Source of the DNA: Candidatus Aminicenantes bacterium UBA4085
Lineage (GTDB): Bacteria > Acidobacteriota > Aminicenantia > Aminicenantales > UBA4085
Length of the DNA stretch: 22,491 nucleotides
Assembly: GCA_002383325.1 (NCBI GenBank)
Contig: DFYJ01000015.1
Coordinates: forward strand, 1 to 22,491
Direction of reading: 5' to 3'
The translations under genes and the position numbers were made by a program. Below, one piece after another: positions 15,930 through 22,491 of the stretch. The stretch's first letter is position 1. Each line of letters opens with the position of its first letter. The notes under the pieces were generated by a model, which had not been told where the DNA came from, searched no databases, and saw only the letters and a list, made by a program, of their open reading frames with translations.

Positions 15930-15959
15930 TTGATTTGGCGTTTTTACAGGTGATACAAT
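15930..15959 (+). promoter_or_regulatory. Probable promoter of the M49 peptidase gene
   Basis: TTGATT (15930-15935) and TACAAT (15954-15959) are spaced by 18 bp in a local AT-rich patch. The leader is about 60 nt and ends with GAAAGGAG shortly before the ATG at 16027. The promoter starts 13 bp outside the right edge of the inverted repeat, so the element could have brought in or altered it. Confidence 0.55.
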
Positions 15960-16026
15960 CGCCCTTCCGAGACGGAGCGGGCCTGCGGGGCTCGCCTCCG
16001 CCATCCGCGCGAAAGGAGTCCTTCCG

Positions 16027-18066
16027 ATGAAGCGAATCGTTATCCCGACCCTCGTCCTCGGCCTTATGGTGCTGGTCACCGCCTGCAAGAAGCCGGCCCC
16101 CCAGCCGGAGCCCCAGGCCGGAGCCTTCCAGTGGCAGATCGACCAGTTTGCCGACGCCAAGATCCTGCGCTATCAGTCCAAGGGCTTCGAGGATCTCACC
16201 CCGGGCCAGAAGGAGCTGATCTACTATCTGAGCCAGGCGGCGCTCTGCGGGCGGGACATCACCTGGGTCCAGAACTACAAGCACAACCTGGTCATCCGCA
16301 AGACGCTGGACGCGATTGTGGAAGGCTACAAGGGCGATCGCGGCGATCCCCAGTGGCAGGACTTCATGACCTACGTCAAGCAGGTCTGGTTCGCCAACGG
16401 CATCCACCACGACTACGCCTCCGACAAGTTCGTTCCGGGCTTCACGCCCGAGTACTTCGCCGGACTGGTTAAAGGGTCGGAAGGAGGCAGGCTCCCGCTG
16501 GCCGAGGGCCAGACCGCCGATGCTCTGGCGGAATTCCTGAAGCCGATCCTGTTCGACCCCGCGGTCGACGCCAAGAAGGTATCCCAGGATTCCAGCCAGG
16601 ACCTCGTCAAAGCTTCGGCCATCAACTTTTATGAGGGCGTGACCCAAGCCGAGGCCGAGAAGTTCTATGCCGCGATGGCCAAGAAGGACGACCCGGCGCC
16701 GATCTCCTACGGTTTGAACTCGCGCCTGGTCAAGAAAGACGGCAAGATCGTGGAGGAGGTCGCCTCGATCGACGGTCTCTACGGCCCGGCCATCGCCCAG
16801 ATCGTCTCCTGGCTGGAGAAGGCGGCCGGAGCGGCCGAGAACGAGCAGCAGAAGAAGGTCATCGAGAAGCTCATCGAATATTATCGGACCGGCGACCTCA
16901 AGAAGTTCGACGAGTACAACATCCTCTGGGTGGCCGACACCCAGTCCCGGATCGACTTTGTCAACGGCTTCATCGAGGTCTACAACGACCCCCTGGGGCG
17001 CAAGGCCATGTGGGAGTCGAACGTCAACTTCAAGGACCTGGAGGCCACCAAGCGGGCCGACGCCATCTCCGGCGCCGCCCAGTGGTTTGAAGACAACTCG
17101 CCCATCGACCCCCGCTTTAAGAAAAAGGAAGTCAAGGGCGTCTCGGCCAAGGTCATCACCGCGGCCATGCTGGGCGGCGACTGCTACCCGCCTACCCCGA
17201 TCGGGATCAACCTGCCCAACGCCAACTGGATCCGCAGCCAGTACGGCTCCAAGTCGGTGACCCTGGAGAACATCACCTACGCCAGCGCCCAGGCCTCGCT
17301 CCTGTCCGGCTTCGGAGCCGAGTTCACCGCCTCGCCCGAGGAGTTAGAGCGGTCGCGGGCCTACGGAGCCCACGCCGGCAACATCCATACCGACCTGCAT
17401 GAGGTGCTGGGCCATGGCTCCGGCATTCTGCTGCCCGGCGTGACCGGCGAGGCGCTCAAGAACTACCACTCGCCGATCGAGGAGGCCCGGGCCGACCTGT
17501 TCGCCCTCTACTACATCATGGACCCCAAGATGGTCGAGTTGGGCCTGCTTCCCTCGGCCGAGGCGGCCAAGGCCGACTACGACGGCAGCGTCCGCAACGG
17601 GCTGCTGACCCAGATCGTCCGCATCAAGCCCGGCAAGACCATCGAGCAGGCCCACATGCGCTGCCGGTCCATGATCGCCCATTGGGTCTACGAGAAAGGC
17701 CAGGCTGAGAACGTCATCGTCAAGGAAGTCCGCGACGGCAAGACCTACTTCGTCATCAAGGACTACCAGAAGCTGCGGGGCCTCTACGGCAAGCTCCTGG
17801 CTGAGATCCAGCGGATCACCTCCGAGGGCGACTACGAGGCGGCCAAGAAGCTGATCGAGACCTACGGCGTCCAGATCGACCCCGTCCTGCACAAGGAAGT
17901 CCTGGAGCGCTACGCCAAGCTGAATCTTGCGCCCTATACAGGATTCGTCAACGCGGTCTACACCCCGGTGGTGGAGAACGGCAGGATCGTGGACGTCAAG
18001 GTCGACTACCCGACCGACTACACCCAGCAGATGCTGAAGTACGGCAAGGAGTACTCGTTTCTCTGA
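16027..18066 (+). CDS. Lipoprotein dipeptidyl peptidase III (M49 family zinc metallopeptidase)
   Basis: This 679-residue enzyme should release dipeptides from the N-terminus of oligopeptides. The M49 signatures are present: HEVLGH (H458, E459, H463) as the zinc-binding and catalytic motif, and EEARAD (485-490) with E486 as the third zinc ligand, 23 residues after H463. The YGAHAGNIHTDLHEVLGHGSG context is typical of bacterial members. The N-terminus is a lipoprotein signal (MKRIVIPTLVLGLMVLVTAC, lipidated C20), followed by a proline-rich linker. The protein is therefore membrane-anchored outside the cytoplasm, unlike the cytosolic eukaryotic enzyme. Lysines at +2 and +3 do not suggest inner-membrane retention. 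GAAAGGAG precedes the ATG. It is transcribed alone from the promoter at 15930 and converges on the beta-galactosidase gene with a 15-bp gap that holds no terminator. Confidence 0.94.
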   Translation: MKRIVIPTLVLGLMVLVTACKKPAPQPEPQAGAFQWQIDQFADAKILRYQSKGFEDLTPGQKELIYYLSQAALCGRDITWVQNYKHNLVIRKTLDAIVEGYKGDRGDPQWQDFMTYVKQVWFANGIHHDYASDKFVPGFTPEYFAGLVKGSEGGRLPLAEGQTADALAEFLKPILFDPAVDAKKVSQDSSQDLVKASAINFYEGVTQAEAEKFYAAMAKKDDPAPISYGLNSRLVKKDGKIVEEVASIDGLYGPAIAQIVSWLEKAAGAAENEQQKKVIEKLIEYYRTGDLKKFDEYNILWVADTQSRIDFVNGFIEVYNDPLGRKAMWESNVNFKDLEATKRADAISGAAQWFEDNSPIDPRFKKKEVKGVSAKVITAAMLGGDCYPPTPIGINLPNANWIRSQYGSKSVTLENITYASAQASLLSGFGAEFTASPEELERSRAYGAHAGNIHTDLHEVLGHGSGILLPGVTGEALKNYHSPIEEARADLFALYYIMDPKMVELGLLPSAEAAKADYDGSVRNGLLTQIVRIKPGKTIEQAHMRCRSMIAHWVYEKGQAENVIVKEVRDGKTYFVIKDYQKLRGLYGKLLAEIQRITSEGDYEAAKKLIETYGVQIDPVLHKEVLERYAKLNLAPYTGFVNAVYTPVVENGRIVDVKVDYPTDYTQQMLKYGKEYSFL

Positions 18067-18081
18067 GGCCCGCTGGACGGT

Positions 18082-21000
18082 TTAGCGCAGGCCTGCCAAT
18101 AGGCGGATGGAGAATCCGCCTTTGATCGTGTCGCCCTTGGCCAGCGGCCGGTTCTCCGCTTGGTGGTGCGGGGCGTAGAAGGAGTCGCCGCCGCCGGTGT
18201 TGAAGCCGGCGGCCAGCAGACCGATCCGGCCGCCGTCCAGGAAAGCCCGGGCGGCCATCGGGCCGTTGCCGGTCAGCAGGACTCCGTAGCCCTTGGCCGA
18301 AGTCAGGCAGGCCCAGTCGAGATCCGCCTTGGTCGAGCGGAAGTCGTTCGAACCGAGGCTGGTCTGGTCGTCTTTCCAGGGCCACTCGGGCGCCTGCCGG
18401 AAGCGGAAGTCGCGCCCGGCGGACAGGGCCTTGGCGGTGCCGCGCGGCCGGCCGATATGATCGTCGGGATAGACCGACCAGAGGCCCTGTCGGCTCCAGT
18501 CCAGGGTGTCCATCTCCCGCGGCAGATAGAGGACGAGGCCCCATTGGCGAGGGTTGATCGCCTCCTCCATGGTGAAGGAGTATTCGAAGTCCGCCCGGCC
18601 GGCCCCGTCGATCCTCATTTTATAGCCGCCTCGGGCTTCTTTATACCGGCCCTTAACGATCAGGACCACGGCTCCATCTTCCTGGACGGCCTCGACCGAT
18701 TCGGTCGTCCAGCCGGTGGCCGGGCCGTTGAGTGGCTTGACGTCAAAGCTGAAATCGGGAGCGCAGGGACCCGACGACAAGGGCAAAAGCATCAGGACGG
18801 GGCCGCCGGCCAGCACCGGGACGCCGTCCGTCTCGGCGCCGAGGATCGCCCCGTCGGCCTTGTCGATGATCCAACGGGTGGAGGGCCCGCCCGCGACGTA
18901 GCGGCCGCCTTCCTCTTTGAGCTCGACCGAACCGGGAATGGTTCCGGTGAACGGCGGCTCCGGGACGGTTCGGGATCCCACGGCGATCTCGACCGCCTCA
19001 GCCAGGAAGCCCCTCGGGCTCCAGAACTCGAGGCGCAGGATCTGTCCGGCGGCCGCTCCCTCCGGAGCCGGGATCTCCAGCCGTCCGCTCTGCCGGGGCG
19101 GCAGGTTCATGGCAGCCCGGCCCTTGACCCGGCCCAGGCTCCACTCGATGCGCATCTCGGCCAGATCGGTGAAGTCGTGGCGGTTCTCCACCTCGACCTT
19201 GAGCGGCCGGCCCGGGGCGGGCACGGGCACGATCGCGGGCTTGACCCGGACCGGGGAGTAGCTTTCCTTCAGGTGCCAGTACTCCGGCTTCATCCGGCGC
19301 CAGCCGTCCAGCGGCCCCCACTCGCCGTAGCCGACGGCCCGGCCTGAAGGCAGATGGAAGACATCGTCGAGGCCCGACCAGACCGCGCCCCCGATGACCG
19401 TCGGCGAGATGAAGACCCGCTCCCACTGCCGCCGCATCCCGGCGCCCCATTCGTCGCGCAGGCCGGGATCGGCCTGAAGCTCGGCCCGGTTGTAGCAGTT
19501 CAGGTGGACGTATTCGCCGTAGAGGAGGGGCCGAGGGAAGTCCAGAGCCCTCTCCGGTCCCTGCGGCCCGGGGTAGTGGAAGTTTGCCACAGCCATGTCC
19601 GAGGAGCCGAAGTTGTTGTAAGCCCCGTAGGCCTGGTCGTGGAAAGTCTTGGGCCGGGTCGGATCGAGGGCCTCGGCGAAAGCCTTGGCCTTGACCCAAC
19701 TGGGTCCCCAGGCCGACTCATTGGCCAGCGACCAGAGGATGATCGAGGGATGGCGGCCGTGGAAAGCGATCATCTCACCGATGGCCCGCTCCAGGTACGG
19801 ATAGAGCTTGGGCTCGTCGGGGGAATTGGCTTTCCACCGGGAGTTGGCCCCGTGGCCGATCCAGACCAGCGGCGCCTCGCACTCGACAAACAGACCCAGC
19901 TCATCGCAAGCTTCCAGGAACTCCTCGGCCGGCGGATAATGCGAGGTGCGGATGTAGTTGACGTTGGCCTCGCGGAAGAGCTCCGCGTCCCGTCGCTCCA
20001 GGTCGGGCGTCAGGCTGCGGCCGAGCAGGGGATGGGTCTCGTGCCGGTTGACGCCGCGCAGCTTGACCGGACGGCCGTTGACGTAGAGCCGCGCACCCGC
20101 GGTCTCGACTTCGCGGAAGCCGAAGCGGCGGCGGATCGTCTCGACCGTGCGGCCATCGACCTTCAGGGTCGCGACCAGAGTATGGAGGCGGGGATGCTCG
20201 GCGTCCCAGAGGACCGGGGCCGTGACCTCGGCCGCGAAGGTCTTGTCATCGGCCGCACCCGGGGCCAGGTCCCAGGCCGAGAGCGGCGGCCCGGCCAAGT
20301 CGATGGCCGCTCCGGAGGGGTCGAGCAGAGTCCATTCGATGCGGATTCCCCGGGCCGCCTTGGAGCCGGCGTTGGCCAGGGTCAGATCGGCCTTCAGCCC
20401 GGCCGAGCGGCCGTTTGCGGCCAGGTCGGTCCGAACGTCCAGCCGCGAGAGGTGGATCTCCGGCACGGCCATTAGGGCCGCCTTGCGGACGATGCCGCCG
20501 ATCTGGTAGGCGGCGTACTGGGTGGCGCTGGCCAGCTCGTCGGCCAGCGACTCGTTCTGCACGGATACGGCGATGGTCGCTGCCGCCCCGGGGTGGACGA
20601 GGTCCGTCACGTCCATCTCGAAGGCATTGAAGCCGCCCAGATGCGATCCGGCCGGCCGGCCGTTGACCCAGACCTTGGCCTCGCTCTGGACGGCGTCGAA
20701 GCGCAGCAGGATGCGGCGCCCGGCCCAAGCCCGGGGGATGGTCACGGTCCGGAGATACCCGGCGGCCGTGGCCGGCTTGACCGTGAAGCCCTGCATGGTC
20801 CAATCGCCGGGGACGCGAATGGACGGCCAGCCCGCCGCCGAGCGCTCGTTCATGGTCCAGAATCCCTGCGGCGGCGCGGGCCGGAACTTCCAGATCCCGT
20901 CGAGAGACAGAAGGGGGGACTCGAGGCCCGGCCCGGCTTCCGGCCGCGGGGTGAAGCGGTAGGCGGCCGCCGGCGCGGAGGCCGGCCCGGCCCCTTGGCG

Positions 21001-21102
21001 TTGAACATCCCCAAGAACCGGGGCGGCGATCGCCAGGACGGAGGCGAGCGCGAGCTGGACGGGGAGCGGTATCCGAGCGGCGACGGCGGGGCGGACGGTC
21101 AT
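18082..21102 (-). CDS. Exported glycoside hydrolase family 2 beta-galactosidase
   Basis: This 1006-residue LacZ-like enzyme has a signal peptide (about residues 1-31, ending PVLG), so it should act in the periplasm or outside. Domains in order are the N-terminal sugar-binding sandwich (about 60-215), an Ig-like domain (220-330), the catalytic TIM barrel (about 335-620), and two further beta domains including a C-terminal supersandwich like the LacZ small-chain region. The barrel motifs are GVNRHETHP (350-358), SHYPP (387-391), the acid/base E462 in LWSLANESAWG and the nucleophile E530 in LLYGEYVHLN. AAAGGAG (21114-21108) lies 5 nt before the ATG at 21102 and selects it over the in-frame ATG at 21117. 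The frame stays open further upstream into mutS, but that extension is antisense noise. Galactoside specificity is inferred; other GH2 activities are possible. Confidence 0.92.
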   Translation of the reverse strand: MTVRPAVAARIPLPVQLALASVLAIAAPVLGDVQRQGAGPASAPAAAYRFTPRPEAGPGLESPLLSLDGIWKFRPAPPQGFWTMNERSAAGWPSIRVPGDWTMQGFTVKPATAAGYLRTVTIPRAWAGRRILLRFDAVQSEAKVWVNGRPAGSHLGGFNAFEMDVTDLVHPGAAATIAVSVQNESLADELASATQYAAYQIGGIVRKAALMAVPEIHLSRLDVRTDLAANGRSAGLKADLTLANAGSKAARGIRIEWTLLDPSGAAIDLAGPPLSAWDLAPGAADDKTFAAEVTAPVLWDAEHPRLHTLVATLKVDGRTVETIRRRFGFREVETAGARLYVNGRPVKLRGVNRHETHPLLGRSLTPDLERRDAELFREANVNYIRTSHYPPAEEFLEACDELGLFVECEAPLVWIGHGANSRWKANSPDEPKLYPYLERAIGEMIAFHGRHPSIILWSLANESAWGPSWVKAKAFAEALDPTRPKTFHDQAYGAYNNFGSSDMAVANFHYPGPQGPERALDFPRPLLYGEYVHLNCYNRAELQADPGLRDEWGAGMRRQWERVFISPTVIGGAVWSGLDDVFHLPSGRAVGYGEWGPLDGWRRMKPEYWHLKESYSPVRVKPAIVPVPAPGRPLKVEVENRHDFTDLAEMRIEWSLGRVKGRAAMNLPPRQSGRLEIPAPEGAAAGQILRLEFWSPRGFLAEAVEIAVGSRTVPEPPFTGTIPGSVELKEEGGRYVAGGPSTRWIIDKADGAILGAETDGVPVLAGGPVLMLLPLSSGPCAPDFSFDVKPLNGPATGWTTESVEAVQEDGAVVLIVKGRYKEARGGYKMRIDGAGRADFEYSFTMEEAINPRQWGLVLYLPREMDTLDWSRQGLWSVYPDDHIGRPRGTAKALSAGRDFRFRQAPEWPWKDDQTSLGSNDFRSTKADLDWACLTSAKGYGVLLTGNGPMAARAFLDGGRIGLLAAGFNTGGGDSFYAPHHQAENRPLAKGDTIKGGFSIRLLAGLR

Positions 21103-21125
21103 GACGGCTCCTTTCATTCCCCCCC

Positions 21126-21153
21126 AGTTTAGCCGAGGCGGAGGAAAATACAA
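21126..21153 (-). promoter_or_regulatory. Possible promoter of the beta-galactosidase gene
   Basis: On the minus strand TTGTAT (21153-21148) and TAAACT (21131-21126) are spaced by 16 bp, and the expected leader of about 17 nt includes the AAAGGAG ribosome site. The match to consensus is moderate. It overlaps the divergent mutS control region, which is only 75 bp long in total. Confidence 0.35.
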
Positions 21154-21164
21154 TCCCTTTCCGG

Positions 21165-21170
21165 TATAAT
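21165..21170 (+). promoter_or_regulatory. -10 box of mutS, leaderless configuration
   Basis: A perfect TATAAT ends 7 nt before the GTG start of mutS at 21178, where transcription would be expected to begin. No convincing -35 is visible at the proper distance and no Shine-Dalgarno precedes the start. This is the arrangement of leaderless mRNAs. Confidence 0.5.
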
Positions 21171-21177
21171 CGTCCCC

Positions 21178-22491
21178 GTGGAAAAGACCGCCCTGACCCC
21201 GATGATGGAGCAGTACTTCCGGGTCAAGGCTCTCCATCCCGATGCCCTTCTCTTCTTCCGGCTGGGCGATTTCTACGAGATGTTCTACGAGGACGCCCGG
21301 ACGGGGTCCCGGGCCCTGGAGATCGCCCTGACCTCCCGCCAGAACGTGCCGATGTGCGGCGTGCCGTTCCACGCCGTCGACTCCTACCTGGCCCGCCTGC
21401 TGCGGCAGGGATTCAAGGTGGCCATCTGCGAGCAGGTCGAGGACCCCAAAGCGGCCAAGGGGGTGGTCCGGCGCGAGATCGTCAAGGTCCTGACCCCGGG
21501 AACGGCCGTGGAGATCGACCTCGAGCGGGGCAAGGAAGGCCTCTTCGTGGCCGCCCTGCATACCGGCCCCAGCGGCTGGGGTCTGGCCCTGGCCGATCTG
21601 GCGGCGGGGGAGATCCGGGTCTTGGAGGGGGAGGCGTCCGATCTCAAGCCCCTCGTCGACGAGCTGTTCAAGGCTTCTCCCCGCGAGGTCGTCGTGCCGG
21701 CGGGGGAGGAGGCGGTGGCCTCGGACGTCCTGGACCGAAGCGGCCTGGGTCGGGTCCTGCGCAGCCCCGTGGAGGCCTGGACCTTCGAAGCCGGACACGC
21801 CCGCCGAACCCTCCTTGATCACTTCCGGACCGCCGGCTTGCAGGGCTTCGGCCTCGAGGACCGGCCGCGGGCGGTCTCGGCGGCCGGGGCGCTGCTCCAT
21901 TATCTCAAGGGGGTTCGGCGGGATTCCGTCTCGCTGGTCGGCCGGCTCAGCCTGGTCCGACCCTCGGACCGGTTGATTCTGGACGCGGCCACGGTGCGCA
22001 ACCTGGAGCTTGTCCGCAGCGCCCGCGACGGCCGGGACGGCGGGTCCCTGCTCGAGACGATCGACCTGACCGTCACGGCCATGGGCGGCCGGATGCTGCG
22101 CGATTGGCTGCTGCGGCCCATGACCGACCGGGCCGCCATCGAAGATCGCCTGGACGCCGTGCAGGGCTTTCTCGATGCGCCCATCGCCCGCGGTGAGCTG
22201 CGCCAAACGCTCAAGAGCGTGCTGGACCTGGAGCGGCTGAGCGGCCGCATCAGCCTCGGCGCGGCCCATCCCCGCGATTGCGTGGCCCTGCGCAAATCGC
22301 TGCTGCCCCTGCCGGCGGCCCGGTCGGCCATCGGCGAGGTGGGCGGGGCCCTTCTGGAGGGTCTCCGCAACGGTTGGGACGACGCGGCCGACGTGGCCGG
22401 CCTCATCGGCCGGGCCATCCTGGACGAGCCGGCCTTTCTGCTGACCGAGGGCGGCATCATCCGGGACGGCTACAACGCGGAGCTCGACGAG
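21178..22491 (+). CDS. mutS: DNA mismatch repair protein MutS, N-terminal part
   Basis: MutS recognises mismatches and starts repair. The frame is open from GTG at 21178 to the window end: 438 codons of a protein usually near 850-880 residues. The mismatch-binding domain I is clear: TPMMEQYFRVKALHPDALLF, then GDFYEMF with the F-x-E wedge (F32, E34), and GVPFHAVDSYLARLL. The EQVEDPKAAKG...LTPGT segment follows. Domain II/III motifs AGALLHYLKG, LDAATVRNLEL and GGRMLRDWLLRPM, the connector/core signature, are also in frame. The Walker ATPase lies beyond the window. GTG is preferred over ATG at 21202 because it keeps the conserved TPMM segment and sits just after a TATAAT box. No ribosome site is seen before either codon. 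Confidence 0.96.
   Translation, partial: MEKTALTPMMEQYFRVKALHPDALLFFRLGDFYEMFYEDARTGSRALEIALTSRQNVPMCGVPFHAVDSYLARLLRQGFKVAICEQVEDPKAAKGVVRREIVKVLTPGTAVEIDLERGKEGLFVAALHTGPSGWGLALADLAAGEIRVLEGEASDLKPLVDELFKASPREVVVPAGEEAVASDVLDRSGLGRVLRSPVEAWTFEAGHARRTLLDHFRTAGLQGFGLEDRPRAVSAAGALLHYLKGVRRDSVSLVGRLSLVRPSDRLILDAATVRNLELVRSARDGRDGGSLLETIDLTVTAMGGRMLRDWLLRPMTDRAAIEDRLDAVQGFLDAPIARGELRQTLKSVLDLERLSGRISLGAAHPRDCVALRKSLLPLPAARSAIGEVGGALLEGLRNGWDDAADVAGLIGRAILDEPAFLLTEGGIIRDGYNAELDE

Noticed and set aside
15570..16026. CRISPR array or tRNA in the large intergenic gap
   Set aside because: The repeats are two inverted arms, not regularly spaced direct repeats, and no cloverleaf or tRNA motifs are seen.
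15787..16647. 286-codon minus-strand frame across the inverted repeat and the M49 promoter
   Set aside because: Lies mostly antisense to the start of the M49 gene, covers that gene's signal peptide and promoter, and shows no family features.
21103..22269. Open frame continuing the beta-galactosidase upstream to about 1395 codons
   Set aside because: The extension is antisense to mutS, lacks family similarity, and a signal peptide with a good ribosome site begins at 21102.

Overview
This is a GC-rich, densely coded stretch of a diderm (Gram-negative-type) bacterial chromosome. It holds 12 protein genes or gene ends, no RNA genes, no CRISPR array and no phage or IS transposase. The outer-membrane biogenesis genes, several exported or lipoprotein hydrolases, and a sortilin-like Asp-box protein next to an alpha/beta hydrolase fit a heterotrophic, protein- and sugar-degrading bacterium. 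Acidobacteriota or Aminicenantes-like lineages are my best guess. That is an inference from gene content, not a demonstrated placement.

Region 1 (1-2113, +): the 3' end of hslU, a translationally coupled lipoprotein with three fibronectin-III-like domains, and a short transaldolase. A 19-codon relic of an FAD-dependent oxidoreductase follows, starting in a GTGA overlap with the transaldolase stop and ending at TAG.

Region 2 (about 2190-9973, +): a probable operon of tamB, a seven-POTRA Omp85 protein, a SurA-N-like periplasmic chaperone and fabD. The first two overlap by 26 bp and the later gaps are 1 and 11 bp. It links outer-membrane protein insertion, chaperoning and fatty acid supply.

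Region 3 (9989-15569): pgsA on the minus strand converges on fabD. Divergent from it is a pair of exported proteins, an 11-Asp-box sortilin/VPS10-like protein and a three-part alpha/beta serine hydrolase.

Region 4 (15570-16026): a 457-bp gap that is not empty. About 15598-15917 forms a long imperfect inverted repeat with roughly 90-nt arms, small GC hairpins at the inner ends and a more AT-rich centre. It looks like a MITE or REP-pair element, or a structured RNA. The promoter of the next gene lies just outside its right edge.

Region 5 (16027-22491): a lipoprotein M49 dipeptidyl peptidase III, then a convergent exported GH2 beta-galactosidase. Divergent from the latter is the 5' part of mutS, which runs off the window and appears to be leaderless.

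The strongest candidates for something undescribed are the inverted-repeat element, the oxidoreductase relic and the seven-POTRA/TamB/SurA-N/FabD operon.
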